Translations under genes and position numbers: made by a program | Origin: an uncultured Paracoccaceae bacterium | GTDB lineage: Bacteria > Pseudomonadota > Alphaproteobacteria > Rhodobacterales > Rhodobacteraceae | Direction: 5' to 3' | Length of the DNA: 64,000 bases | Assembly: GCA_947492585.1 (NCBI GenBank) | Contig: CANLND010000001.1 | Coordinates: 62,001-126,000 of the forward strand | Shown here: in pieces, positions 9,621-18,749 of the stretch | Layout: the number at the start of each line of letters is the position of its first letter | Numbering within the stretch: position 1 is the stretch's first letter | The notes under the pieces: generated by a model | Databases searched by the model: none | What the model was told of the DNA's origin: nothing | What the model saw: only the letters and a program-made list of their open reading frames with translations

Positions 9621-9656
9621 CCCAACAGCGCAGAACAGTTGCTTTGCGCTGTTGGG
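9621..9656 (-). terminator. hairpin after RTX paralogue 2
   Basis: Perfect 12-bp arms CCCAACAGCGCA (9621-9632) and TGCGCTGTTGGG (9645-9656) with a 12-nt loop, 18 bp after the paralogue 2 stop. No U-run follows on the minus strand, so it may be a weak terminator or an RNA-stabilising hairpin. Confidence 0.55.
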
Positions 9657-9674
9657 ATGTTTGTGGTTATGCGG

Positions 9675-10901
9675 TTAGAAAATGAAGTCCTCCGCCGTCA
9701 ATTGCGCGGCAGAGGTGTCTTTGAGAGTCACCGACCCCTCAGCAAACTGGATAACAGCCCGCCCATCTGAATCATTTGAAATGGTCAGCTGGTCAAAACT
9801 GTCGGCGGCGCGGATTTCGATAGTGTCGCTGCCATCCTCATAATCTTCGACGATATCATTGCCAAATTTCTGACCGATAAAGACAAACCGATCATCGCCG
9901 CCGTCACCACGCAATCTGTCGTCGCCACCAGAGGCGATTAACCGATCATCTCCATCCCGGCCGCGTAGATCGTTGCTTTTGCCATTGTCGCGGATCACGT
10001 CGTCATAATCTGTGCCCTCGACGCCTTCGATACTTTTGAGCCTGTCACGGGTGCCAAAGCCATCGATGGCAAAGCCCTTTTTAAGGTTGACGGTGACGCC
10101 GTCATGGCCGCCGCGATCATCGTCATGACGATACCGCACGGTGTCAAACCCACCACGCCCATCGATGCGGTCATTGCCTTGTAGGCCGGAAAATCTGTTG
10201 TCCTGTCCGTTGCCCAGCAAGACATCGCGAAAATTTGTACCACGCAGACCTTCGATACTTGAGACTTGGTCGATTTCACCGTCTGCTCCGCGCACTTCTT
10301 TGGCGCGCAGATCGGCGCGAATGCCCTGTAGGCCGTGGGTGGGTTGCCAATAAGTTTGACTATAGTCCAGTTCGTCGTGGCCAGCGCCACCGCGGTAGAT
10401 ATCGGCGCCGCGCGCATCCACGATGAAATCATCGCCACCACGCGCTATGACCGTGTCATTACCTATACCTGTGATGATTTCATCTCCGTTCCATCCATCG
10501 GGCTTCATGCCATCGTTGGCACCGACAAAGCGATGGCCCCCCGCAGGTATGATGTGTTCGAGCGTCCAAAATCGCTCTTCTGCTACCTGAACTGAAAGGT
10601 ACGGCAAGTCGATCTCTAGCCCGGTCGCTTCTAGAATTTTGTCACCAGCCAGATTGTACCATGTGATCTTGCTGACGGTGCCTGCGGTAAATAATGGCGA
10701 GTCTACATTGGCATCCAGAATTTCGGCATTATTGAATTCAGCAGTGAACCGATAGGGTTGCCGGGTTTCGTCGATCGGGCCGTCGTTGTTATTATAGATT
10801 CCGTTCACGCCATCGACGGTAAACTGGCCAAAATCAAAATTCTCAAACCGGAAATAGCGATGCGCACCTTGGTTGCCGTCAAACCACTTAAATCGTCCCA
10901 T
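9675..10901 (-). CDS. RTX-type secreted protein, tandem paralogue 2
   Basis: 408 aa, collinear over its whole length with the downstream neighbour. It has the same N-terminus (MGRFKWFDGNQGAHRYF), the shared pattern DGPIDETRQPYRF, the same junction FVGANDGM..DGWNGDEI, RTX-like repeats (GIGNDTVIARGGDDF, LRGRDGDDRLIASGG, LRGDGGDDRFVF) and an acidic-hydrophobic C-terminus (AEDFIF). It is probably secreted by a type I system and folds on binding Ca2+ outside the cell. The arrangement indicates tandem duplication followed by divergence. The function of the N-terminal domain is unknown. Confidence 0.8.
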   Translation of the reverse strand: MGRFKWFDGNQGAHRYFRFENFDFGQFTVDGVNGIYNNNDGPIDETRQPYRFTAEFNNAEILDANVDSPLFTAGTVSKITWYNLAGDKILEATGLEIDLPYLSVQVAEERFWTLEHIIPAGGHRFVGANDGMKPDGWNGDEIITGIGNDTVIARGGDDFIVDARGADIYRGGAGHDELDYSQTYWQPTHGLQGIRADLRAKEVRGADGEIDQVSSIEGLRGTNFRDVLLGNGQDNRFSGLQGNDRIDGRGGFDTVRYRHDDDRGGHDGVTVNLKKGFAIDGFGTRDRLKSIEGVEGTDYDDVIRDNGKSNDLRGRDGDDRLIASGGDDRLRGDGGDDRFVFIGQKFGNDIVEDYEDGSDTIEIRAADSFDQLTISNDSDGRAVIQFAEGSVTLKDTSAAQLTAEDFIF

Positions 10902-10942
10902 TTGTCATCCCTCACTGATTACCTAAACAATGCGATGCCAGG

Positions 10943-10992
10943 TCTCGGTCGGGTCTATTTGTTGAAATTTAGTGCTGTTCGCGTGACCGAGA
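10943..10992. promoter_or_regulatory. inverted repeat upstream of RTX paralogue 2
   Basis: Perfect 8-bp arms TCTCGGTC (10943-10950) and GACCGAGA (10985-10992) separated by 34 bp, about 40-90 bp before the start of paralogue 2. Possible regulatory or transcript-leader structure; no function is demonstrated. Confidence 0.25.
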
Positions 10993-11177
10993 TTGACAGG
11001 CACAGCAGATCGCCAAATTAGCACAAAATAGACTTTCAATCAAGTAATGTGGTGATCTTCCAGCTCTGCTGGCTGCGGCGCGGGGGGGCGGTTTTGCAAT
11101 TCTCAACCGACGCGGATTGCCTGTAGAGGAGCGATGACGTAGACCGATGGCAACCATTGAAAACAAATGAGACCTCC

Positions 11178-12533
11178 ATGCGCCTGTCCCGCTATTTCCT
11201 ACCCGTTCTAAAAGAGAACCCCTCGGAAGCTCAGATTGTCAGCCACCGGTTGATGCTGCGCGCGGGGATGATCAAACAGTCTTCAGCTGGCATCTATTCC
11301 TGGTTGCCTCTGGGCTTTAAAGTGCTGAAAAAGATCGAAAGCATCGTGCATGACGAACAGATCCGCGCGGGTCACATTCCCATGCTGATGTCGACCATGC
11401 AGTCGGCGGATCTTTGGCGTGAATCCGGCCGGTATGATGATTACGGTCAGGAAATGTTGCGCATCAAAGACCGTCATGACCGCGATATGTTGTTTGGTCC
11501 CACCAACGAAGAGATGATCACCGACATTTTCCGTAGCCATGTGGCCTCGTACAAAGATCTGCCGCTGACCATGTATCAGGTGCAGTGGAAGTTCCGCGAC
11601 GAAGTGCGCCCGCGTTTTGGGGTGATGCGGGGCCGTGAGTTCTATATGAAAGACGGTTATAACTTTGACCTGTCCAAAGAGGACGCGTTGCATGCCTACA
11701 ACCGCCATTTGGTCAGCTATTTGCGCACCTATGAACGCATGGGCCTTCAGGCGATCCCGATGCGTGCGGATGGTGGGCCGATTGGTGGCGATTACACCCA
11801 TGAATTCTTGGTGCTGGCGGAAACTGGTGAATCTGAAGTGTTCTATGACAGTGCCGTCACCGACCTGACCTTTGGCGATCGTGAGATCGACTACGACAAC
11901 GTCGAGCAATGTCAGGCTGTGTTGGAAGAGTTCACCACCAAATACGCGCGCACAGATGAAACCCATGATGCGGCGACGTTTGAAGAGGTTCCAGAAGAGC
12001 GCCGTCGCACCGCGCGCGGTATCGAAGTGGGGCAGATCTTTTATTTCGGCACCAAATATTCCGAATCCATGGGCGCCAAGGTGCAAGGCCCAGATGGTAA
12101 GCCGACGCCGGTTCACATGGGGTCACACGGCATCGGCGTGTCGCGTCTGCTGGGCGCGATCATTGAAGCCAGCCATGACGATAAGGGCATTATCTGGCCC
12201 GAAGGTGTGACGCCGTTCCACTGTGGTATCGTTAACCTAAAGCAAGGGGATGATGACGCTGATGCCGCATGTAATGCGCTGTACAAGGCGTTGACGGCGG
12301 CGGGGCTGGATCCGTTGTATGATGATCGCAAGGAACGTGCGGGCGGCAAATTCGCCACGATGGATCTGATTGGTCTGCCATGGCGCATTACTGTCGGTCC
12401 ACGGGGGCTGAAAAACGGTGTGGTTGAACTGACCTCACGTCGCACTGGCGATAGCGAAGAATTGTCGCCTGAAGCCGCGGTGGCCAAGATCGTTGAAATC
12501 TATGCTGCACATCAGACCAGCCGAGGTTTCTAA
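11178..12533 (+). CDS. proS: prolyl-tRNA synthetase (short alphaproteobacterial type)
   Basis: 451 aa class II aminoacyl-tRNA synthetase charging tRNA-Pro. Motif 1 is in the region [22 protein letters not shown], motif 2 is [21 protein letters not shown] and motif 3 is [13 protein letters not shown]; a C-terminal anticodon-binding domain follows. The large editing insertion of E. coli-type ProS is missing, as usual for this group. ATG 11178 (MRLSRYF) is the usual N-terminus; the upstream in-frame start at 11157 is unlikely. It has its own terminator. Confidence 0.96.
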   Translation: MRLSRYFLPVLKENPSEAQIVSHRLMLRAGMIKQSSAGIYSWLPLGFKVLKKIESIVHDEQIRAGHIPMLMSTMQSADLWRESGRYDDYGQEMLRIKDRHDRDMLFGPTNEEMITDIFRSHVASYKDLPLTMYQVQWKFRDEVRPRFGVMRGREFYMKDGYNFDLSKEDALHAYNRHLVSYLRTYERMGLQAIPMRADGGPIGGDYTHEFLVLAETGESEVFYDSAVTDLTFGDREIDYDNVEQCQAVLEEFTTKYARTDETHDAATFEEVPEERRRTARGIEVGQIFYFGTKYSESMGAKVQGPDGKPTPVHMGSHGIGVSRLLGAIIEASHDDKGIIWPEGVTPFHCGIVNLKQGDDDADAACNALYKALTAAGLDPLYDDRKERAGGKFATMDLIGLPWRITVGPRGLKNGVVELTSRRTGDSEELSPEAAVAKIVEIYAAHQTSRGF

Positions 12534-12556
12534 TCTCTGAGAGTTTCGAAATATGG

Positions 12557-12591
12557 ACCCCGCCAGAGCACTCTGGCGGGGTTTTTTGTTT
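12557..12591 (+). terminator. rho-independent terminator after proS
   Basis: GC-rich arms ACCCCGCCAG (12557-12566) and CTGGCGGGGT (12573-12582) with a 6-nt loop, running into TTTTTTGTTT. It separates proS from the convergent spondin-RTX gene. Confidence 0.9.
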
Positions 12592-12618
12592 CAAAACGAC
12601 AAGGAGGCCTGTGTCTGA

Positions 12619-13938
12619 TTAGAAAAGATCAATGGTGATGCTGCTCAGATCATCGATGTCGACACCGCTCAAAATCAGACGGTCGCCATCCCCAAAATCG
12701 AGGACCGTGCGATGGTCGTTGCCTCGGGCTGCATCCAACACGGCGTCTAGGCTGTCGATCCCATCGATTTTCAGTGCAAGACTGTCATCATCAATGTCAA
12801 AATCCACAATGCGATCGCGCTGATCGCCGGTGGCAAAGACAAACACGTCCTCACCGCGTCCGCCGACCAAATGGTCACGGCCCGTTCCTCCGGCCAATAC
12901 ATCGTTCCCGCTGTTGCCATACAGGCGATCGCGGCCGTCTCCTCCGGTCAGGTGATCAGAATCTGCGCCGCCAAACAACGTGTCGCGCCCGGATCCGCCC
13001 TCAAGTTGGTCGGTGCCACTGCCGCCTTTCAGAATGTCGCGCCCGTCGTCCCCAAACAGCAAATCATCATCCCGTCCGCCGACCAGTACATCGCGTCCGC
13101 TGCCGCCGCTTAGAATGTCGTTGCCCGCTCCCCCTTTGAGCAGGTCATTGCCATCACCGCCGTTGAGTTGATCCCAGCCACTGCGCCCCAGCAGAACATC
13201 ACGTCCGCCATTGCCGAAAACCTGATCGTCGGCGCGCGAGCCTACAATAAAGTCAAATCCGTCATCGCCTTCAGTTTGGACGAATTCATTAATGTGCACC
13301 TGGGCGATCTGGGCGCCTTCGCGGGTAAAATCCGCCGCGACGGGATCAATCAGCTCACCAAAGGCATTGGTGCCGCCCAAGATGTTGCCTTGGCCTTCGG
13401 GCAGGAAACCGGGGTGATCGGTGACCACGCCGTTTTCATCAAGACCGGTATTGGGCGCGGTCTGGTTCAGGAAGGCGGCGTCTTCTTCGGTGTTGAGCTC
13501 GGTGCCCGCATCCAGAACATCACTGCCTTCAAATATCAGGTTTTGCGCGCCCAGAAAATTGCCGTCTTCGTCGAACAGCCGCAGGGCCTGCCCGGTGCCT
13601 ACAAAGGCATCGTTTGACGGCAAGATCATCGCTGCGAGCGACAGGTACGGGTTCACGCTGCCGTCGACGTTGACGGTGGCGGTTGTGACTTCCTGCGCGG
13701 CAATCGGGCCGCGTGCGCCGATGACCGCACCTGTTATTGCATCGGAGTCAAAAGCTGTGACTTCTGCATTGATGGTGTCAAAACTGCCGTCCTCTGCAAG
13801 GGCTTCCAGTCCGGCGGATGCTTCGGTGTTGCGCGTGTAAACGCGAAACCCTTCGTTGTGGGCGGCGAACCATAATGGGGTCAGCGCGGTGCCTCCGTCG
13901 GCCGAAGTATTGAGAACGGAAATGCGTAGGTCAGTCAT
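12619..13938 (-). CDS. spondin-domain protein with C-terminal RTX repeats
   Basis: 439 aa, probably secreted by a type I system. Residues 1 to about 200 match the bacterial spondin_N pattern: LTPLWFAAHNEGF, SLAAMILPSNDAFVG, DAGTELNTEEDAAF, and DENGVVTDHPGF. Residues about 220-375 hold roughly a dozen GGxGxDxLx nonapeptides (GGDGNDLLKGGAGNDILSG and similar), which form Ca2+ beta-rolls. The C-terminus ends SSITIDLF, similar to the other RTX genes. ATG 13938 is supported by GGAG ten bases upstream. Spondin domains act in extracellular adhesion in animals; a bacterial surface role is inference. Confidence 0.85.
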   Translation of the reverse strand: MTDLRISVLNTSADGGTALTPLWFAAHNEGFRVYTRNTEASAGLEALAEDGSFDTINAEVTAFDSDAITGAVIGARGPIAAQEVTTATVNVDGSVNPYLSLAAMILPSNDAFVGTGQALRLFDEDGNFLGAQNLIFEGSDVLDAGTELNTEEDAAFLNQTAPNTGLDENGVVTDHPGFLPEGQGNILGGTNAFGELIDPVAADFTREGAQIAQVHINEFVQTEGDDGFDFIVGSRADDQVFGNGGRDVLLGRSGWDQLNGGDGNDLLKGGAGNDILSGGSGRDVLVGGRDDDLLFGDDGRDILKGGSGTDQLEGGSGRDTLFGGADSDHLTGGDGRDRLYGNSGNDVLAGGTGRDHLVGGRGEDVFVFATGDQRDRIVDFDIDDDSLALKIDGIDSLDAVLDAARGNDHRTVLDFGDGDRLILSGVDIDDLSSITIDLF

Positions 13939-14488
13939 GGGATTCTCCACGGTTGGGGGATGTGGTGTGACCCTGCCGCACGGGGCAACCTTGTGGCCAT
14001 CCCCTGGTGGATCACAGAAAATAACGTGGTTGAGAGTGCGCCGTGACCTCGCAATACTGTGACACCATGTGAGCTCATTTGTTTGATTTTTAACGAATAA
14101 TTAACACGTCGACTATGTTGCGGCATGGAACCGGACGTGTCGCGCGTTGTCGTGACCTGATTGCTGAGTTGGAGGCTCACGCGTCGCCTGCATGAACGGA
14201 TCTGATATGAGACCCCAACTACATTTGGCACGTCAATTCAGCGAAACGACTGATGCCGTGGACCACACAGTCATACGGGTAATACTGTCTGTAGTACCTA
14301 TGTCGACGGGGGCGGACTGGCGCTGGCAGCGCCCTTGCACGCGCAATTTAGACTGTTCAAACCGCGTTGAGCTGAAACCAGCCGGGAGAGGTGGCAGAGT
14401 TGGGAAGATCTGGTGATCGGCTTGACCCCCATGGGCTGTCCCCCTAGGGTCGCGCGCAATCGCTGAGGTGGAAAAACCCGGAGCAGAC
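13939..14488. other. intergenic between divergent spondin-RTX gene and lolC
   Basis: 550 bp with no convincing ORF. It should contain both divergent promoters. The AT-rich stretch near 14085-14105 is a plausible promoter area. The segment 14387-14460 begins like a serine tRNA but cannot fold as one. Confidence 0.5.
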
Positions 14489-15775
14489 ATGGCAACCACA
14501 CCCCCACCGTTTTCCCGATTTGAATGGATGATCGCCTGGCGTTACTTGCGCGCGCGCCGCAGTGAAGGCGGCGTCTCTGTGATGACATGGATCAGTTTGA
14601 TCGGCATCACCTTGGCTGTGTTTGCTTTGATCGCGACGCTTGCAGTGCGATCTGGGTTCCGATCAGAATTTGTCAGCACCATTCTGGGCGCCAATGCCCA
14701 TGTGACGGTTTATTCTTACGGCGAGGTGAACGCCGCAGGCCGGGTGGACCGCACGCTAAAAGACTATGACGCGCTGGCAGACCGACTGGCGGCCGTACCG
14801 GGCGTTGTGCGCGCTGCGCCGTTGATCAAAGGTCAGGTGATGGCGGCGCGCCAGCAACGCAATGCCGGCGTTGAGGTGTTTGGCATCTCGAGCACCGACA
14901 TTCAGGGCATTCCGGGCGTGTCCCAAAGCACGGATGCGATTGGTGATCTGGGTCGATTTGAAGCAGGTATTGCCATTGGCTCTGGTGTTGCGCGTGAATT
15001 GGGCGTCACGGTTGGGGATCGGATAAAGCTGATTTCGCCAAACGGAGTGAAAACCGCGTTTGGCACCAGCCCGCGGGTTAATGCCTATGAGGTGGTCTAT
15101 GTGTTTACCGCAGGGCGCTATGACATCGACCGCACCCGCGTCTACATGCCCTTTGCCGAGGCCCAAAGCTATTTTAACCGCGAGGGCGTGGCGGATCAGA
15201 TCGAGGTCATGGTGGAAGACCCTGAAAACGTCGACACTGTCGCGCTTGACCTGCTGAAAGCGGGCACAGGAAACACCGGCGTGTGGACATGGCGCGACGC
15301 GTCCGGCGGGTTTTTGCGCGCGTTGGAGGTGGAGGATAATGTCATGTTTATCATTCTCTCGATCCTTGTTCTGGTTGCGGCGATGAACATCGTTTCGGGT
15401 TTGATTATGCTGGTGAAAAACAAGGGGCGTGACATCGGCATTTTGCGCACAATTGGCCTCAGCGAAGGCTCGGTGATGCGGGTATTTTTCATCTGCGGTG
15501 CTTTTACCGGAGTGATCGGCACCGGGCTGGGCGTGGTGTTGGGGTGTCTGTTTGCACTCTACATCGATCCGATTTTCTCATTTGTGAACTTCATGATGGG
15601 GGGGGGAGTCTGGGATCCGTCGATCCGGGGCATTTATGCGTTGCCTGCGGAATTGCACTTGTCTGACGTACTGACGGCGGTGGGGTTGTCGTTGGGCTTG
15701 TCGTTTGTTGTGACCTTGTTTCCGGCGCGTCGGGCGGCCCGGATGAACCCTGTGGAGGCGCTGCGCTATGAGTGA
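14489..15775 (+). CDS. lolC: lipoprotein-releasing ABC transporter permease LolC/E
   Basis: 428 aa inner-membrane subunit of the LolCDE machine that extracts lipoproteins from the inner membrane for LolA. An N-terminal helix (VSVMTWISLIGITLAVFALIATLAV) is followed by a ~230-residue periplasmic MacB-like domain and three C-terminal helices, with the FtsX-type core motif GLIMLVKNKGRDIGILRTIG. It ends in [12 protein letters not shown], typical of the family. ATG 14489 is preceded by GGAG. The stop overlaps lolD. Alphaproteobacteria often have a single LolC/E-type permease that acts as a homodimer. Confidence 0.93.
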   Translation: MATTPPPFSRFEWMIAWRYLRARRSEGGVSVMTWISLIGITLAVFALIATLAVRSGFRSEFVSTILGANAHVTVYSYGEVNAAGRVDRTLKDYDALADRLAAVPGVVRAAPLIKGQVMAARQQRNAGVEVFGISSTDIQGIPGVSQSTDAIGDLGRFEAGIAIGSGVARELGVTVGDRIKLISPNGVKTAFGTSPRVNAYEVVYVFTAGRYDIDRTRVYMPFAEAQSYFNREGVADQIEVMVEDPENVDTVALDLLKAGTGNTGVWTWRDASGGFLRALEVEDNVMFIILSILVLVAAMNIVSGLIMLVKNKGRDIGILRTIGLSEGSVMRVFFICGAFTGVIGTGLGVVLGCLFALYIDPIFSFVNFMMGGGVWDPSIRGIYALPAELHLSDVLTAVGLSLGLSFVVTLFPARRAARMNPVEALRYE

Positions 15776-16451
15776 TGTGATGTTGTCTTTGGAGGGGATC
15801 CGAAAAACCTACAATGCGGGCAAGGCCAATGCGGTTGAGGTTCTGCAGGGGGTGGATCTGGAGCTGAAGGCGGGAGAGCTGGTCGCACTGGTGGCCCCGT
15901 CGGGGGCGGGCAAATCTACGCTTCTGCATATCGCGGGTTTGCTGGATATTGCGGATCAGGGAAAAGTGACGCTTGCGGGCACTGATGTGGGCGCGCGCGG
16001 TGATCGGACCCGTACAGGTTTGCGGCGGCGCGATGTGGGATTTATCTATCAGTTCCACCATCTTTTGCCGGAATTTACAGGCACCGAGAATATCGTCCTG
16101 CCTCAATTGGCCAATGGCGTGCGAGAGGCAGATGCACGCGCGCGCGCCGCGCATCTGTTGGAGCTGGTGGGCCTGTCGCATCGCGGCGCGCACCGACCGG
16201 CAGAGCTGTCTGGAGGCGAGCAACAGCGGGTTGCGTTTTGCCGGGCCTTGGCAAATGATCCGCGGGTGCTATTGGCGGATGAGCCGACGGGTAATCTGGA
16301 TCCGGCGACCTCGGATCAGGTGTTTGAGGCGCTGATGACTCTGGTGCGCGATGGCCAGCTGGCGGGTTTGATTGCGACCCATAATATGGACCTGGCGGCA
16401 AGGATGGACCGGGTTGTGCGGTTGGAAGCGGGGCGGCTGATTGATGCCTGA
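15768..16451 (+). CDS. lolD: lipoprotein-releasing ABC transporter ATP-binding protein LolD
   Basis: 227 aa ATPase of LolCDE. Walker A is APSGAGKST (residues 43-51), with Ala where Gly is usual at the first position; the Q-loop region is [18 protein letters not shown], the signature [15 protein letters not shown], Walker [13 protein letters not shown] and the H-loop THNMD. The start lies inside the lolC 3' end (8-bp overlap), so translation is probably coupled. A hairpin that is part of a dispersed repeat follows the stop and may end the transcript. Confidence 0.94.
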   Translation: MSDVMLSLEGIRKTYNAGKANAVEVLQGVDLELKAGELVALVAPSGAGKSTLLHIAGLLDIADQGKVTLAGTDVGARGDRTRTGLRRRDVGFIYQFHHLLPEFTGTENIVLPQLANGVREADARARAAHLLELVGLSHRGAHRPAELSGGEQQRVAFCRALANDPRVLLADEPTGNLDPATSDQVFEALMTLVRDGQLAGLIATHNMDLAARMDRVVRLEAGRLIDA

Positions 16452-16470
16452 GCCTGGGGTGAATGCGGAT

Positions 16471-16545
16471 CAGGGGGCGCTGCCCCCTTGCGCCTTTTCG
16501 GCGCTTCACCCCCGGGGTATTTCCCAGCCAAAAAGAAGCGTGCCG
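16471..16545. repeat. dispersed intergenic repeat, copy A
   Basis: A GC-rich hairpin (GGGGGCGCTGCCCCC, 16473-16487) is followed by CCCCGGGGTATTTC and GCCAAAAAGAAGCG. The same modular arrangement recurs at 37105-37158 and in decayed form near 59.6-59.8 kb. I recognise this as a common Rhodobacteraceae intergenic element lying after gene ends. Confidence 0.7.
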
Positions 16546-16576
16546 TGCAAAGGTGGGGCAGGCGCGGCTGTGTGCG

Positions 16577-17044
16577 TCAAGCCAGCTGTGTGAGAGCAAC
16601 CCCCAGTGACATCAGCGCAATGCCCGCACCGCGGGTGAGCGTGAGGGGGGAGATTGGCGCGCCGAACAGGCCAAAGTGATCGATCACTGTTGCTGAAATC
16701 AACTGCCCCAGCAGGACAAAAAACACGGCGTTCCCAATGCCAAATCTGGGGCCGACGTAGGTAATGGACAACACATAAAACGCTATGAGCGCTCCGGCCA
16801 GAAACAGGTGCTGGGGCGCGGTGGTGAGATGGTGCAGCGGCGCAGTTGTGCTGAACAGGGCCATGGCGACCAGGCTGATCATCAGGGCGAGCGTGAATAA
16901 GACCACCGAGGCAACAATCGGGTCAGATATGAACCGGCCCAAGGCACCATTCAGAGCGGCCAGAACAGGAATACCGATGCCAGCGACCAGCATGATCAAT
17001 GCGTAATGTGTTTGCTCTCGTTGTTCCTGGGGTCGATCGAACAT
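16577..17044 (-). CDS. DMT-superfamily membrane protein (YdcZ/DUF606-like)
   Basis: 155 aa from ATG 17044; starts at 17068 and 16993 are also possible and no strong ribosome-binding site decides. Five hydrophobic helices are visible, opening with LIMLVAGIGIPVLAALNGALG and including a FGIGNAVFFVLLGQLISA segment, which fits the small five-helix DMT half-transporters of the DUF606 family. Substrate is unknown. It stands alone, convergent with lolD. Confidence 0.75.
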   Translation of the reverse strand: MFDRPQEQREQTHYALIMLVAGIGIPVLAALNGALGRFISDPIVASVVLFTLALMISLVAMALFSTTAPLHHLTTAPQHLFLAGALIAFYVLSITYVGPRFGIGNAVFFVLLGQLISATVIDHFGLFGAPISPLTLTRGAGIALMSLGVALTQLA

Positions 17045-17098
17045 GCAAAGCGCAGCGGCAGGGTGCAAGCGGATTGCCGATGTGTTCCGTAAGGTTTC

Positions 17099-17818
17099 TT
17101 AACCGCAGATTCCATGCAGCTGGACGTTGCGCCAGGGCAGAACCACGTCATGTTCACGGTGGCGCGGCAGAGGGGAGACTGGCATGGCCTTGCTGATCAG
17201 CTGCTGCAATCGGAGGGTGCGTTTGCCCTGTGGATCAAGGGCGCGACAGCAGACGTATTCTTCGACGATCGATCCTTGCTGCTCATAGCCGTAGTCGAGA
17301 AAACGCGTTTTTCCATCCAGTTCAAACAGATAGGGATCAGATGAGTTTGAATGTTCCGCCGCCGCGCGCAATGGGTGATAGCCCGTGGTTTTGCGATTTT
17401 GCCATTGCCAGACATGGGTGGCCTCATGGGCCAGAAGCATTGCGTCAGCCAGAGGGATCTTGTTTGGGAAATCGGGGGTGAAATCATCTGTGTACCAGTC
17501 GCGCGCCAGATACACCCGGTTGAACAGTGCCACCGCAGCGGGTTTGGCGGTGACCACAGCATCGGTGATGGGGGGCAGGATACGCTCACGGCAGGTGAGG
17601 CGCGGGCGGGCATTGCGTTTAAAGGTGACCGCGGCAACGGGCGCTCCGTTGATCAGGCGCATGCGGTTGGGATCAAGGCTGTGACCATGGATCTGGCTGA
17701 GGAAAGCGCGTTCAGGTTGGGTGAGGGGGCGACCACAGCCGACGCACAACAGGCAGAGTGCCAGCAGTACTAAGGCGCGTGGGTGGGCACGGATCTGGCG
17801 GGGACGGGCGCGCAACAT
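17099..17818 (-). CDS. putative lipoprotein with HEATH metalloprotein-like motif
   Basis: 239 aa. The N-terminus is basic then hydrophobic (ALVLLALCLLCVGC), with Cys as a good lipobox residue, so an outer- or inner-membrane lipoprotein is likely. A central helix reads LLAHEATHVWQWQ; HExxH-like spacing (HEATH) plus a later EEYVCC segment resembles zinc-binding sites, but no known protease family is recognised. It starts 13 bp after the upstream membrane-protein gene (ATG 17818 overlapping a GTG at 17821), so the two form an operon. Function unknown. Confidence 0.65.
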   Translation of the reverse strand: MLRARPRQIRAHPRALVLLALCLLCVGCGRPLTQPERAFLSQIHGHSLDPNRMRLINGAPVAAVTFKRNARPRLTCRERILPPITDAVVTAKPAAVALFNRVYLARDWYTDDFTPDFPNKIPLADAMLLAHEATHVWQWQNRKTTGYHPLRAAAEHSNSSDPYLFELDGKTRFLDYGYEQQGSIVEEYVCCRALDPQGKRTLRLQQLISKAMPVSPLPRHREHDVVLPWRNVQLHGICG

Positions 17819-17830
17819 CACGACGGCGCG

Positions 17831-18604
17831 TCAGGAATTTGGGCTGCGCGGGCGCAGTTCGACAATGGATTTCCCCAGTCGGAACGGCGCGGCAAAGCTG
17901 ACCAGGCACAGGGCAACGATCTGAAACAGCAGGATATGTGCGTTGGCCTGTAAGATATCCCACTCCTGTTTCAGCTGTCGTACTTGGGCAATCAGCTCGT
18001 CATAGGCGCGTGCAATGATGAGGTAATCTGCGGCGATTGTGGGCACCTTGCGGCGCAGAGTGTCCACAGCGATTTGGGTGGGCGCGTCAAGCGCGGTGAA
18101 CACCAGAAAGGGGTCGGGGTTAAACTGATCGGCTTGGGCGCGCTTTCCCTGCAGATCGGCCATATCGTCGGTTTGGGCGTTGCCCCAAAAGCTGAGACTT
18201 TGAAGCGGGGCGACATCGCGGGTGACGGCAAGGAACAGCGGGAGATCGGCATTGCCGGCGGTTGAGGCCGATAGGAATTCGACTTTATCGCAGAGCGTTT
18301 CGATGTCGCTGTCATATGCCGGGTCACAAAAGCGCAGACGAAAGCGGGCGGCATCGCGGTCAAATGCTGTGGTGGCGGCAAAGGCGATGTCGATCTGGCG
18401 ATCAATGCGAGAGCTGTCGGCGGTGTAGATCCCTGCGATCAGCGCGGTAATCGCTCCAAATCCGCCCAAAAGCACCCATGTCAGGTCGGCGATTTTCCAG
18501 GCGCGTGCTCCGGCGGGTTTGCGAAACAGAAGTACCGTGGCGGCGCTGCCGCCGAGGAAGAAGACGATCAGCAACAGCAATTGGTTGTCAGCGATGAACA
18601 TCAT
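17831..18604 (-). CDS. hypothetical membrane protein
   Basis: 257 aa, no family recognised. There are two N-terminal transmembrane helices (LLLLIVFFLGGSAATVLLF and WVLLGGFGAITALIAGIY), a ~150-residue soluble region with two Cys (RFCDPAYDS..TLCDKVEF) and a C-terminal helix (LLFQIVALCLVSFAAPF). ATG 18604 is selected by an AGGAGG 12 bases upstream. Likely co-transcribed with the downstream lipoprotein gene, so the two may act together in the envelope. Confidence 0.65.
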   Translation of the reverse strand: MMFIADNQLLLLIVFFLGGSAATVLLFRKPAGARAWKIADLTWVLLGGFGAITALIAGIYTADSSRIDRQIDIAFAATTAFDRDAARFRLRFCDPAYDSDIETLCDKVEFLSASTAGNADLPLFLAVTRDVAPLQSLSFWGNAQTDDMADLQGKRAQADQFNPDPFLVFTALDAPTQIAVDTLRRKVPTIAADYLIIARAYDELIAQVRQLKQEWDILQANAHILLFQIVALCLVSFAAPFRLGKSIVELRPRSPNS

Positions 18605-18749
18605 GAAACGGGCTGTCCTCCTGCGGGGCAATCCAAACGGGCCAAATGCGGGTTATAGGATGACCTTAGGGGGGAGGAGGGCGTCGGATCAACCTTTGGG
18701 GGCAACCGTCACGGGGCTGTGACCCTTTTGACGGTGCCTCCGTTGGCAA

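Larger units (their letters stand above)
9322..9674. other. intergenic between RTX paralogues, AT-rich inverted repeats
   Basis: 353 bp between two minus-strand RTX genes. It contains an AT-rich 10-bp inverted repeat (9446-9455 with 9494-9503) around the 12-bp palindrome ATTCAATTGAAT (9466-9477), and a GC-rich hairpin at 9621-9656 near the end of the upstream paralogue. No gene is seen. Confidence 0.6.

Noticed and set aside
12871-13171. Plus-strand ORFs over the RTX repeat region
   Set aside because: They arise from the repetitive GC-rich nonapeptide-coding DNA of the minus-strand spondin-RTX gene.
14387-14460. tRNA-Ser-like start (GGAGAGGTGGCAGAGTT)
   Set aside because: The rest cannot form a D-arm, anticodon arm and TPsiC arm, and no GGTTCGAATCC-type arm is present.
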